Source: Candidatus Acidiferrales bacterium
Lineage (GTDB): Bacteria; Bacteroidota; Ignavibacteria; Kryptoniales; JAKASW01
NCBI GenBank assembly: GCA_035515795.1
Contig: DATJAY010000010.1
Location: 1 to 60,122 of the forward strand
Length of the DNA stretch: 60,122 nt
Reading direction: 5' to 3'
Shown here: positions 36,258-45,609 of the stretch, piece by piece
How positions within the stretch are numbered: the stretch's first letter is position 1
Layout of the letters: every line of letters begins with the position of its first letter
Notes under the pieces: model-generated
Databases searched by the model: none
Told to the model about the DNA's origin: nothing
Seen by the model: the letters and a program-made list of their open reading frames with translations, nothing else
Translations under genes and position numbers: made by a program

Positions 36258-39200
36258 TCATTTCACGACCATAAACTTTTTCACGTCGACAAATTTCTTC
36301 TCTCCCGCCGCAAGAGATCCTTTCGTAAGACCCAACGGGACGGCGACGATCCGGTAGAAATACACTCCGCTCGGAAGATTGCCCGCATCGAACCTCACTT
36401 CATATGTTCCCGCCTGTTTTGTTCCATCAAACAATGTCCTCACTTCCCTACCGAGCACGTCGTATACCTTCAACGTCACATGACCGGCAACGGGGAGCTG
36501 ATAACCGATGACAGTCGTCGGATTGAACGGGTTCGGATAATTCTGGCCCAGCGCAAATTCGGCCGGCAATTTCTTACCGACCACTTCATCCGGCCCAACA
36601 CCTTTCCCGCTGACGGCAATAGAATCCGGCGAACCTGCCGCGTTGTACGTGAGGATAATGAAGCCCGAATGACCGGATGTATCCTTCGGCGTAAACGTTA
36701 CCACCAGGCGTGCAGTGTCGGAAGGCGCGATGCTGAAAGTTGCGGGTGCGAACGTAAACGCCGAATCTGTCGACGAAATAGCGGTCACTTTCAGCGTATC
36801 TGTTCCTGCATTGGAGATGTTCACGGTGTCTTTCTTCCCCACACCGCCCGGTACAGATCCAAAGTTCAGAGTGCTCACCGATAGATAAAAACCGGGGATC
36901 TTGTCGGGAACAAAAACAGAATCTAGATTTCCGGCACCGGCGCTTTTCATTACGATATTCTTCACCGACTGCGCATCCATCGCAGTGTAATTATAAAAAT
37001 TTTGCGGATCAAAATCATAACCGGTCGTGTTCTCAACGATAGGGCCGGAAGCTACGGAATAATTATTCGACGCTTTCAAGTAGCCGATCGGGTCCCCGCT
37101 GAGTGTCCCGCCTGGATCGTTCACCTGGGAAATCAGCGTCGGAGTCGGCGTGTGATCGAAATAATTTCCTTCGACGAAAACGTGCGCGGCGCATGTGCTT
37201 CCGACGCCGTATCCGCCCGAGTCCGTACCTACAACACCGACATCGGTGTATAGATTGTTTATGATATGCGTCTTCCCGTAACGCACGCGCGGATGGCGGG
37301 AATACGTACCATCAAACCAATTACAATAGTATGTCACCTTCAGAGCGGTGTCGCCGGTCTCGCTGACGGAATGTCCAAGCAGGCAAGTTTTTCTATGATT
37401 CATAAAATGATTGTACGACACGGTTACAAAGTACGACTCTTTCTTGATGTCCAATTCTCCGTCGTGAGTGCTGGCATTCAGGTCGACGCTCGGGCTGTCG
37501 GTGAACGAGCAATGATCGACCCAGACATTGTTGCATCCCTCGACGGACATACCGTCTCCTTCTCCCGCGGTGCAATCTGAGAATGTAATATTCCGAATGA
37601 TGAGGTTACTGCAATCCACGATCTTAAAACCGAAACCCTGGACTTTCGCATTCCTGCTTGTTCCTATGATGGAGACGTTTCCCGTCCGCTTGATATCGAC
37701 TTCGGAATCAAATCCGGTAATTGTTTGCGAGATATAGAGGATGAGAGGAGCGCGCGGATCGCCGGTTTTCTGCCGCGGCGTCATTATGTCTTCCAGCTGC
37801 TGCCCGCTTGTTATAATGATCTCCGTGCCGCCTTTCCCGCCCGTCGTTCCTCCGCCGCAAGATGCGAAACCGAAAGGAATCGAGTCGGGTACGACGATCT
37901 GGTCCACGCCTGTTCCGGTTACCGCGACGTTCGCAGTGGGCGCCCCGCCGCCGTCGTTTGTAATATTCCCGCCGTAACTTACTTTGTCACCAGGCCTAAA
38001 TCTTACGTATATGGTCTGTGAACTTAACGTTCCGCCGGTGTAAGGGATCGTCAACGACGAATCGAAGCCCGTTCCGGTTGTAGTGGAAATTTGAAAACTT
38101 GACGGTGAGGTCAAAGTGATGTTCCCGGATGCCGGCGTCAAAAATAACCCGGACAGCAAATATGTTCTTTCACCCGATATCGAATCTACGATGACACTGC
38201 CGAACGATAAACTCGCGGGAGCAACAGAAAGCCCCGGAGCTTCGAGCGTAGTTGCATTCCCGACTCCAGGAGAGGTCGTATTGTAGTTTTGAGAATTGCC
38301 GCTGACGACATTGTATTCGTACACTGCAAAGTAATACGTTGAGGCAACGGCCAGGCCAACCACAGTCACACCCGAGTTGCTCCCGTCGTACACAATTTTA
38401 TTTCCATTACCCTGATCGAGCGCCGCGGAGAAGTTGCTGTCTGCTCCGCCGATGGCGTTTCCGTCAACCGGCATCCAAGTCACCGCGCCACCATCGCGAG
38501 CAACAACAATTCGTCTGCTCCCGCTTCCGCCCGACATGCTGACGACGATAGAGTTACCCGTGATCGTCCCGAAAGTCAGCGATGATTGCGCCGCCGGTTC
38601 GGCAGCGAGAGAAGTTCCCGATACTGCGACATTTTTTGTAGCGGCTCCGCTGCTTGTGTGTGTAATTACGCCGTTCATCGAACCGCTTGCAGATGATGGG
38701 GCAAATTCCGTGTAGACATTTGTGCTTGAAATCGTTCCGCCCGATGGAGAAATATTGATCGAGTTTGCAAAGAGGATGCTGTCTTTGCTCACTTTGAAAC
38801 CTGCAGGAGCGGTGACGACAATGTCTGAGACAAGGTTACTCCCGGAGACGGAGTAGGTCACGCCGACAATCGAATCACCAACAGCCGCCTTTCCGAAATC
38901 AGGAAGTCCGGTCGTCGAAACAAAAACGGTCGGCACCGTGCTGTTCAGAGTGGTTCCTGAGATAGTAACCGAATTCGCAATGACATACTTGCTGGTGGTT
39001 GAACCTGTGTACCATGGATACACACGCACGTAAAACGTCTGTCCCGATCTAACGGTATCAATATTTCCGGAAACGGAAACGTTCGGAGACGAAGGTGCAG
39101 AGCTCGAGAGCGTAAATGTGCTGCCGATCTGAGTCCTTGCGGCAAATGTCGAGTCGGCGGAATAATAAACGTTTGCTCTCATTCCGCTTCCGCTGTTAAC

Positions 39201-39518
39201 GTAAAGATAGAGCGAAACAGACGTGACCGTAAAATCAAAGGCCGGCGTTGGAGAAACAGCGAATTGCATATACCGGCTGCTGTTTTCGGAGGACTCGCCT
39301 GGCCATGTCCCCGCCGTTCCCGACGGACTGCTTCTCTGCGCGCCGCTGCTATATGATACCTGCATATTGCTCAATGCCTGATCCGCCGCACTTACGTTGC
39401 CTGTGACGACGGCAGACTGATTCGATGTCAGCGACCATATACTGTTAGAAGAAGTCTGGCCCATCACATCGGCAACACAAACAACGGCGAAGGCGAATAA
39501 CAGAAAAGCTTTTCTCAT
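36258..39518 (-). CDS. PL1 pectate lyase with multi-domain N-terminus and T9SS tail
   Basis: Large secreted pectate lyase (about 1086 residues from the ATG at 39518; a TTG at 39530 is also possible; numbering here is from the TTG). Signal peptide to VMGQ. Residues about 26-200 are a beta-sandwich, 200-310 and 432-545 are Ig-like choice-of-anchor repeats, and 310-430 are fibronectin III-like. The PL1 helix spans about 550-870: WVDH (670-673), DGELDIKK (690-697, calcium Asp), and RHPRVR (745-750), the RxPxxR motif with catalytic Arg745. A HYDIN-type Ig domain and a T9SS tail (NYPNPFNPTTVIGYQL) follow. Endo-acting depolymerisation of homogalacturonan outside the cell is the likely role. Confidence 0.93.
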   Translation of the reverse strand: MRKAFLLFAFAVVCVADVMGQTSSNSIWSLTSNQSAVVTGNVSAADQALSNMQVSYSSGAQRSSPSGTAGTWPGESSENSSRYMQFAVSPTPAFDFTVTSVSLYLYVNSGSGMRANVYYSADSTFAARTQIGSTFTLSSSAPSSPNVSVSGNIDTVRSGQTFYVRVYPWYTGSTTSKYVIANSVTISGTTLNSTVPTVFVSTTGLPDFGKAAVGDSIVGVTYSVSGSNLVSDIVVTAPAGFKVSKDSILFANSINISPSGGTISSTNVYTEFAPSSASGSMNGVITHTSSGAATKNVAVSGTSLAAEPAAQSSLTFGTITGNSIVVSMSGGSGSRRIVVARDGGAVTWMPVDGNAIGGADSNFSAALDQGNGNKIVYDGSNSGVTVVGLAVASTYYFAVYEYNVVSGNSQNYNTTSPGVGNATTLEAPGLSVAPASLSFGSVIVDSISGERTYLLSGLFLTPASGNITLTSPSSFQISTTTGTGFDSSLTIPYTGGTLSSQTIYVRFRPGDKVSYGGNITNDGGGAPTANVAVTGTGVDQIVVPDSIPFGFASCGGGTTGGKGGTEIIITSGQQLEDIMTPRQKTGDPRAPLILYISQTITGFDSEVDIKRTGNVSIIGTSRNAKVQGFGFKIVDCSNLIIRNITFSDCTAGEGDGMSVEGCNNVWVDHCSFTDSPSVDLNASTHDGELDIKKESYFVTVSYNHFMNHRKTCLLGHSVSETGDTALKVTYYCNWFDGTYSRHPRVRYGKTHIINNLYTDVGVVGTDSGGYGVGSTCAAHVFVEGNYFDHTPTPTLISQVNDPGGTLSGDPIGYLKASNNYSVASGPIVENTTGYDFDPQNFYNYTAMDAQSVKNIVMKSAGAGNLDSVFVPDKIPGFYLSVSTLNFGSVPGGVGKKDTVNISNAGTDTLKVTAISSTDSAFTFAPATFSIAPSDTARLVVTFTPKDTSGHSGFIILTYNAAGSPDSIAVSGKGVGPDEVVGKKLPAEFALGQNYPNPFNPTTVIGYQLPVAGHVTLKVYDVLGREVRTLFDGTKQAGTYEVRFDAGNLPSGVYFYRIVAVPLGLTKGSLAAGEKKFVDVKKFMVVK

Positions 39519-39543
39519 GAGAACTCTCAAACTCCGGTTGACA

Positions 39544-42500
39544 CTACTTCAACAATACCATTTTGTGTATCTCTCTCTGCCCGGCGCTTTCGAGCACGCT
39601 GAAATAAGTTCCTGATGAAAGCATGCTGCCGTCAAATCGCTCCACATATTTCTTGCCGGGCTGGGCATCGCTGTCGAACAGCGTCGCTACCTGCTGACCG
39701 AGGACGTTATAAAGCCTGAGGGTCGTACGAGCCGCCTTCGCGACCGTAAACTCTATCGTGGTCGACGGGTTGAACGGGTTCGGATAGTTCTGGAAAAGTC
39801 TGAACACTATCGGAACGGTTTCCTGGTTTTCAACACCGGTCAAAGTGAAATGGCCGACGCCAAACGTGCCGAACGTTGTGATCCCTCTGCGCGAGATCGT
39901 GTAAGGCTGTTGAGTGAATTGTGTAGAATAGGCTCCAACGCCGGCCTCTGCCGTAGAATCTTTGTATAGCAGATAAATCGCCGGATAGTCCGAATGATGC
40001 TTTGCAAAAACGGTGTCTTCCTGTGCACTCATCCATCCAAACTGGAGGACGCAATTGCCTCCGGCGGGCCCGGCGACCTGCCAATCCACATCGACTCTTC
40101 CGAGTCCGTTAGTAGTTAACGCCGTGTCAGGAAAAGCCGAGACAAAGAACGCACCGGCGGTTCCCGAGTTAGCGATCCAGACCGGATCGTACGCCGTTTC
40201 CGTGCCGACAGGGAACAACACCTTGGTCGGGCCAACGCCGTTTATCTTCAATGCGCCGAGGCTGTCTGTGACGATGTAGTTAATGTTTGAAGTTCCAATC
40301 ATCCCTGGCATCGTTAGAGTATCGGCCCTGAGATGGAGCACGCCGCTCGGAATGCGGAGAGAATCGGTAAGAGTCAAATTCTTGCTCAACGTAACGCCGG
40401 CGTAGTTCACGATTGTCAACCTGTTTATCGTCGACGGAAGATCGCTTCCTGTGACCTGAGCAAGTGTCGTGGCATCATAAACAAAGTTTGCTTTCGTGCT
40501 GTATGACTTCGCGCCCGTTACCTGTATGCTGCCGGTTGGAGAAACTCCGTTAGGATTCCCGGTGGAGAAGGTTGCGCCGCTGTCGAGCACAAAAGATTGC
40601 AATCCTTTTATCGTGTCGGCAGCACCGAGAGACAGGATTCCATTCACGACAAATGCCCCGTCGCCGTTTGCGGCCCCCGGTGAAGTGGACGCCCACGATT
40701 TGCTTCCGGATAAAATAAGGTTCGAAGTCGCGGCAACTGTGTCGTCCAGGGTCAACGGCATCGATGGCGAGGAGAACAACAGCGGTTTCCCTAATGACAC
40801 GAGTTGATTCCCGTTTCCGACGAAGTTCATGGCGAGTGAGCCTTTGGAATTTGTACCAAAGGTGACGGTGCTGTCGACGACGGTGAAGCCGCCCGAGATA
40901 TTGATTATGCCGGTCTCAGTGGTCAGAGTTGAACTGCTGCTGGTTCCGGCGTCGAGCTGCGCTCCATGTTCGAGCAGCAAAATATTTTTGATGTTGAATA
41001 TGCCGGCTCTGTTCCCCGCAGTACCTGCGCTGGAGAAAGGAGCAATTGTACCTCCCGACACTACCACACTGCTGTCGACGTTCCACACACCTGTGATCGT
41101 GTTGGAACCATTGGTGTCGACGCACGACCATACTCCGCCGACCACATAGACATTCCCGTGGACATGGTGGACGAACGAATTCAGGCCGGCACCGCTCAAT
41201 GTGCCCGGCGTTTGCACTGTCAAGCTCCCGTTGATTGACAGATTTGCTCCCGCGACGGTTCCTCCGCGAGAGACAATCACGTTACCAAAAGTAGAATCGT
41301 AACCCGCCCATCCGAACGAAGTGCCTGCCAAACTTGTGTGAACATAATAGCTAGACGTGTCGATGCTGTACGAAGCGGCCAGCGGAAATGAGGGGAGACT
41401 CGAGTTGCTGTTATAGAACCACGCGTTCGGCTGAGTCGTGAGCGCAGCTTTTATCATCAGCGGAGCTGTCACATTGAGCTTGGCTCTCGATTGAATAGTC
41501 AGACCTTTGCAGATCGCAGGCAAGGTCGATGTAACGACGACAGAGTCGTTCGAGGCAATCATAACATCGTTTGTTGAATCAGGGATAATTCCGCCGCTCC
41601 ATGTTGCAGCGTTGTTCCAATCTCCTCCGCCGGTACCGTTGCTTGCTATCAGGCCGAGAATCGGATTGTCATTCGCTATGGTGGCAAGGGCGAAAAAGGT
41701 ACTTGTTGTGAGATCAGTGAACGCCGTGGCGGTAGTGATCGAATCCAGTCCCGAGCCTCCCGTCCCGCTTCCCGTTCCACCGAGGTCGATCCAGGTGCCC
41801 AATCCGCTCGGACCCTGCGCGACTCTCAAGTCGGCCGGAGTTTGAACCTGATCATCCGAGCCGTAATAAGCTTTCAGAGATCCGCCCGTGAACGCGGACC
41901 CGCCTGAGGTTTTGATGTTATAAAATCTGACTTTCGAAACATGAGAGAACGCTTCAGGCGTCGACCATCCCGCATTTCCCAGCGACATCGCACTTGAGTC
42001 AAATTCCGTCGCCGAGTAAATAGAGAGCGTCGCCGCTGTCTGCGTCAGGCTCAAGGCTACGGGACGATAGACTGCGCTGCTGCCAATCGGAAAACTCTTT
42101 GTGACAGCAGATGCACTGGCCACCAGAACTCCCAGTGTGCCGTCGACATATGACGAACTTGTATTCTCGATCGTGCCGGAATAAAGTGCCGTGCCAGTAT
42201 ACCATCCGGACATCAAAGGAGCATTGCGCGAAATTATTGTTCCGTTGATAAGTCTGAGATAAATCACGTAAGAGGTATCGACCATGCTTACCCGTGCACC
42301 GTTTATCACGTCGAAGTCAAGTCCATAAGTTGAAGTGCAGGTGGTAGGTTTAATCTTCGCATACTGCACTCCGCTCTTCGCAAAAACAAATCTCGAATCG
42401 AGATAGTATGGGTAGGTATTATTCTGACTGTTCGAATTTCCCAGGTTGCCGGTATTTGTTGAAGTAGTCGCGATCGTGACACTGTCACCATAGAAATACC

Positions 42501-43434
42501 ACACGACACCGGAATGGTCATTTCCTCCGCCATGGCTTCCGCGGTCTACAGCGAATCCGCCGGTGCCGCCCGGTGTAGCTTTCAAATTACCCATGACATA
42601 CACGGTGTCAAACGTTGCACTGCTGCCAGTTCCCGATCCGGTAACATATCCTCCGGTGACGATCAAGTTACCGTTGATGCGAACGCTACCGGATGATCCG
42701 CCGAAAAACTGCAGACGACCGGCAGTGGTTCCATTGTTGGTTGCTGATACCATAAAATTACCGCTCACGACATTTCCGATTCCAAAGCCCCATCCCAAAT
42801 TACCGGTGTAGGCTCCTGTGACATTGTAGTTAATGTTTCCGAAATTCTGTGCACCGCCTGCACCCCAGCCAGTGGCGGTTACTCCTCCTATGGAGTTAAT
42901 GTTCAAAGTTGAACCTGCTGCCCAAACCGCAGCAGGCAAAAAACCTTTTGTTGAACTAGTCGTTGAAGTGTCGTTGATATTGACTACGCCAGTGCCGCCG
43001 ACGTGCAATGAATCTTTGCCGTAAGTGATCCCGTATGGAGAAGCGGTCTGCGTCACAAAGCCGGCAATCGTAAGAGTGCCGTTTACCGTTATGCCGGGCT
43101 TCACAATGCGGAGAGTCACCGGATTTCCGCCAGAAGTAAGCGAGTCGATGAGAGTACCGCCGGGGGCAATAACCACGTTGCGCAGAGTGTCGGTCGCCTT
43201 GAAAGTTACCGTGTTACCTGAAAGGATAGTTATGACACAGGTATCGGGGACATTCGTGGAATCGGGTATCACAGACGCCGCCACCCACGAAGTACCATTA
43301 TACACTTGCCAGGTGGCCAGACTGTTCCAGTTGCCCGATCCTGCAGACTGATAGTCACCGACGTTCTGCGCCAGCAGTATGCCACCATGAGAAATGCACA
43401 CTGCAATACTCAAAATCATTAAACTTTTCCTCAC
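39544..43434 (-). CDS. Giant T9SS-exported solenoid protein with two GTGGG-type modules
   Basis: About 1296 residues. The frame opens at 43491, overlapping the pectinesterase stop codon by four bases, but the GTG at 43434 has GGAGG four bases before it and gives a signal peptide (VRKSLMILSIAVCISHGGILLAQ). Residues about 45-610 (numbered from 43491) are a first module and solenoid starting GSGNWNSLATW. Residues about 616-1230 are a second, GTGGGDWNNAATW, nearly the same in layout as the C-terminal part of the PL9 lyase (SSLPSFPLAASY, SSYYVHT, GYDSTFGNVIVSRGG). T9SS tail: NYPNPFNPSTTIEFTV. No active site was found, so it may be a binding scaffold. Confidence 0.8.
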   Translation of the reverse strand: MRKSLMILSIAVCISHGGILLAQNVGDYQSAGSGNWNSLATWQVYNGTSWVAASVIPDSTNVPDTCVITILSGNTVTFKATDTLRNVVIAPGGTLIDSLTSGGNPVTLRIVKPGITVNGTLTIAGFVTQTASPYGITYGKDSLHVGGTGVVNINDTSTTSSTKGFLPAAVWAAGSTLNINSIGGVTATGWGAGGAQNFGNINYNVTGAYTGNLGWGFGIGNVVSGNFMVSATNNGTTAGRLQFFGGSSGSVRINGNLIVTGGYVTGSGTGSSATFDTVYVMGNLKATPGGTGGFAVDRGSHGGGNDHSGVVWYFYGDSVTIATTSTNTGNLGNSNSQNNTYPYYLDSRFVFAKSGVQYAKIKPTTCTSTYGLDFDVINGARVSMVDTSYVIYLRLINGTIISRNAPLMSGWYTGTALYSGTIENTSSSYVDGTLGVLVASASAVTKSFPIGSSAVYRPVALSLTQTAATLSIYSATEFDSSAMSLGNAGWSTPEAFSHVSKVRFYNIKTSGGSAFTGGSLKAYYGSDDQVQTPADLRVAQGPSGLGTWIDLGGTGSGTGGSGLDSITTATAFTDLTTSTFFALATIANDNPILGLIASNGTGGGDWNNAATWSGGIIPDSTNDVMIASNDSVVVTSTLPAICKGLTIQSRAKLNVTAPLMIKAALTTQPNAWFYNSNSSLPSFPLAASYSIDTSSYYVHTSLAGTSFGWAGYDSTFGNVIVSRGGTVAGANLSINGSLTVQTPGTLSGAGLNSFVHHVHGNVYVVGGVWSCVDTNGSNTITGVWNVDSSVVVSGGTIAPFSSAGTAGNRAGIFNIKNILLLEHGAQLDAGTSSSSTLTTETGIINISGGFTVVDSTVTFGTNSKGSLAMNFVGNGNQLVSLGKPLLFSSPSMPLTLDDTVAATSNLILSGSKSWASTSPGAANGDGAFVVNGILSLGAADTIKGLQSFVLDSGATFSTGNPNGVSPTGSIQVTGAKSYSTKANFVYDATTLAQVTGSDLPSTINRLTIVNYAGVTLSKNLTLTDSLRIPSGVLHLRADTLTMPGMIGTSNINYIVTDSLGALKINGVGPTKVLFPVGTETAYDPVWIANSGTAGAFFVSAFPDTALTTNGLGRVDVDWQVAGPAGGNCVLQFGWMSAQEDTVFAKHHSDYPAIYLLYKDSTAEAGVGAYSTQFTQQPYTISRRGITTFGTFGVGHFTLTGVENQETVPIVFRLFQNYPNPFNPSTTIEFTVAKAARTTLRLYNVLGQQVATLFDSDAQPGKKYVERFDGSMLSSGTYFSVLESAGQREIHKMVLLK

Positions 43435-43487
43435 AGTACCTCCAACTTTTTGAAATTTCCTAAATGAGTCCGGATGTATCGCAACGT

Positions 43488-44801
43488 TCACTTACTTGGA
43501 TTCTCGCGGAACACTGCTTTACGTTCGTGAACGCTCGCGATTGTTCCTCCAATATCTGAATTGTTTACAATTTGTAAATCACTGAAATCGACATCCATCA
43601 GTTTCTTGTCGGAATCAAATCTCAGCGTAACTGTTCCGCCACCGGAATTGTATCTCAATTCCGTTCCATCTTTCAATTTTAAGATCGGTGTTCCGACAAC
43701 TGTCACCGGTTCCGAAAAAGTGAAAAGCACACGACAATCATCGACTTCCTGCTTCACGACGGTCGGACCGCCGGCCGATTCCGGATCCCATTTTCCGCCG
43801 AACGTCCATGACGGTGTTATGTCCTCCGGAGCAGGATTTCCCTCTGAATTTTTCAGGTTATCCGCCAGCCACGGATAATCGCCGCCGTCCTTATGACAAT
43901 TATAAAAATAATCTCTTTCTCCCCAGTTGAAAGGCCTGCTCTGATTTGCGGCGGAGTCGCTGTAGACCACGCGATATATCGGAGTGTCCGACATTGTTTT
44001 AGAGAACGTGCAGTTCAAAAGATAAAACTGTGCTTCGAGATGATGCCTGCCCAGATCAAATCCCTCGACTCCGTCGAACGAGCAGTTCTCCAGTACCAAT
44101 TTCTGATTTCTGTCAAAACTTCCGGCGTGCCATATTGATGCGCTTCCCTTCTTCTCCTCATAAAATTTCGAGTTCTTGACGAGGCACCATCCTCGCGGAC
44201 ATACGAAATCAACGGAGCCGCTGAAGCTGCAATCCGCCATATAATACATTCCTGACTTGTAATTCCATGGTGAAACCGTATCAGCCCCTTTGCTCAAAAT
44301 ATTGCAGTCGACCATGATAGTCCTTGTGCCGTCATCATATACCGCGAATGCATGGGGACCGATCTCAGGCTGGGTATTCTTGATCGTAAGATTCCGAAGG
44401 ATGTCGTCGTCGCCATGGATGTTCACGACGGCGGGCCCGATCGGATCTCTATGAGCAATCCAATCTGTCCTCAACTGAGGGTACTCGATGATGGTGCTGT
44501 CCTTGTTCTCTCCCTCGAGAGTGATGTAGTCCTGATCGATTCTGATCTTTTCGTGATACACGCCGTTCTTAATGACTATCGTGATACGTTCATAATTAAA
44601 CATCGGAAGCGAGTCGACGGCTTCCGTTATCGATCTGAATTGGCCGCTGCCATCCTTGGCAACTATGATACGGTGCGAGTTAAAGGAGGAAGCGGTCCCG
44701 GCAACGACCAGAAGGAAGAAGACAGACGTCTCCACCTGTCTGTGAAGTTTATTTAGATTAAATGCCTCCTTAGAAAACATTAAAAATGCTCGAGACCGCA
44801 T
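43488..44801 (-). CDS. CE8 pectin methylesterase with C-terminal Ig-like domain
   Basis: Removes methyl esters from homogalacturonan so that PL1, PL9 and GH28 enzymes can act. Beta-helix of about 40-340: KNGVYHEKIRI (78-88, GxYxE motif), ADTV (D174, in place of QDT), GSVDFV (D198, the GxVDF motif) and LGRHH (R252, in place of LGRPW). The catalytic Asp pair and the Arg appear kept, but the flanking residues diverge. The last about 90 residues (VVKQEVDDCRVLFTFSEPV to HERKAVF) look like an Ig-type adhesion domain. N-terminal export segment VFFLLVVAGTASSF; no T9SS tail. AGAGG lies six bases before the ATG. First gene after the promoter at 44942-44970. Confidence 0.88.
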   Translation of the reverse strand: MRSRAFLMFSKEAFNLNKLHRQVETSVFFLLVVAGTASSFNSHRIIVAKDGSGQFRSITEAVDSLPMFNYERITIVIKNGVYHEKIRIDQDYITLEGENKDSTIIEYPQLRTDWIAHRDPIGPAVVNIHGDDDILRNLTIKNTQPEIGPHAFAVYDDGTRTIMVDCNILSKGADTVSPWNYKSGMYYMADCSFSGSVDFVCPRGWCLVKNSKFYEEKKGSASIWHAGSFDRNQKLVLENCSFDGVEGFDLGRHHLEAQFYLLNCTFSKTMSDTPIYRVVYSDSAANQSRPFNWGERDYFYNCHKDGGDYPWLADNLKNSEGNPAPEDITPSWTFGGKWDPESAGGPTVVKQEVDDCRVLFTFSEPVTVVGTPILKLKDGTELRYNSGGGTVTLRFDSDKKLMDVDFSDLQIVNNSDIGGTIASVHERKAVFRENPSK

Positions 44802-44941
44802 TCCTTTCCTCTGCTTAAGGGAGAAGCAAAATTCTGTACCATGTTGCTAAACCGGCGGAAGTCATCCTCGCTGACTGCCTCAAATCGTCACATTTTCGCT
44901 CACTTCAACGCTAACTTAACCGATAACTTTGACGGCAGAAA

Positions 44942-44970
44942 AGTTTACTACTGTCGTAATTAAATGTCAA
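44942..44970 (-). promoter_or_regulatory. Sigma70-like promoter driving the pectin operon
   Basis: On the minus strand, TTGACA (44970-44965) and TAAACT (44947-44942) are separated by exactly 17 bases. Initiation near 44935 would give a leader of about 130 bases before the pectinesterase ATG. This is the best promoter seen ahead of the minus-strand pectin genes. Confidence 0.7.
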
Positions 44971-45297
44971 GCCCATTCTTTGAAAATGTGTCGCAACTCT
45001 CATCTGCTGCGATAGACCGGCTCGATACCCACCCACGATGTGTGCTGAGACGACGAAGCCACGCGTAAGTCAACACGGATCTTCAGATAATTCGGAATTC
45101 TGCGAATCATGACAAACGTCGATGCGGCACCCGATGGAATCTGAGATCGCTCTCATTCTGAAATCCCTGTAACGATTTCTTCCCGCTCGAAATCCGCAAT
45201 TTATGTTTGGCAGAAAGTCTGCCGTCGCTGAATTTGAATCATATTCGAGAAGTAGTCACTAACTCTCTTTTCCCTTCCGGCTGATCTATTTTGAAAA

Positions 45298-45325
45298 AGT
45301 AACAAAGTATTACAGTTTTGTTACT
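45298..45325. promoter_or_regulatory. Inverted repeat, possible operator
   Basis: AGTAACAAA (45298-45306) and TTTGTTACT (45317-45325) form a perfect nine-base dyad with a ten-base spacer, so the half-sites lie about two helical turns apart (19 bp centre to centre). It lies about 285 bases before the first DUF4402 start. A dimeric regulator site or a weak hairpin are both possible. Confidence 0.4.
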
Positions 45326-45609
45326 GCAACAAACTCAAACTTCAACCAAAGGTTACAAAACGCCGAAAATATTGCGGGCGAGTTTCGGCACAAGCGTTGC
45401 TAAATATAGAGCGGACGCTCTCCACCGCACGCGGCGGCCGCCAAACGGCGGTTTGTGTGGTTGAAGAACTCCTCGGAGAGTTGGAGAGAGAAACACAAAC
45501 TGTTGTTACTGTTATCATCCTTGAGTTAGATTACGTGCACCAGAGAGCGTTGGAGATAACGAGTTTCTATAAAATCGTTCAATAACTGAAAAACTCTTCG
45601 GAGGAATAT

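Larger units (their letters stand above)
44802..45609. other. Divergent intergenic region between pectin locus and DUF4402 genes
   Basis: 808 bases between the divergent CE8 and DUF4402 genes. It contains the minus-strand promoter at 44942-44970, the inverted repeat at 45298-45325, and a GC-rich palindromic stretch (about 45421-45463, with GCCGCC-AAAC-GGCGG at its centre) in the likely 5' leader of the plus-strand gene. A 62-codon plus-strand open frame at 45397-45585 lacks a ribosome-binding site and coding character and is not called. Confidence 0.5.

Noticed and set aside
36213-36261. Upstream starts of the 34165 gene giving an overlap with the PL1 stop codon
   Set aside because: They place 20-36 polar residues before the signal peptide; the ATG at 36153 with GGAGG is more likely, though 36213 is not excluded.
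45397-45585. 62-codon plus-strand open frame before the first DUF4402 gene
   Set aside because: It lies across palindromic leader DNA, has no ribosome-binding site, and its product is low in protein character.
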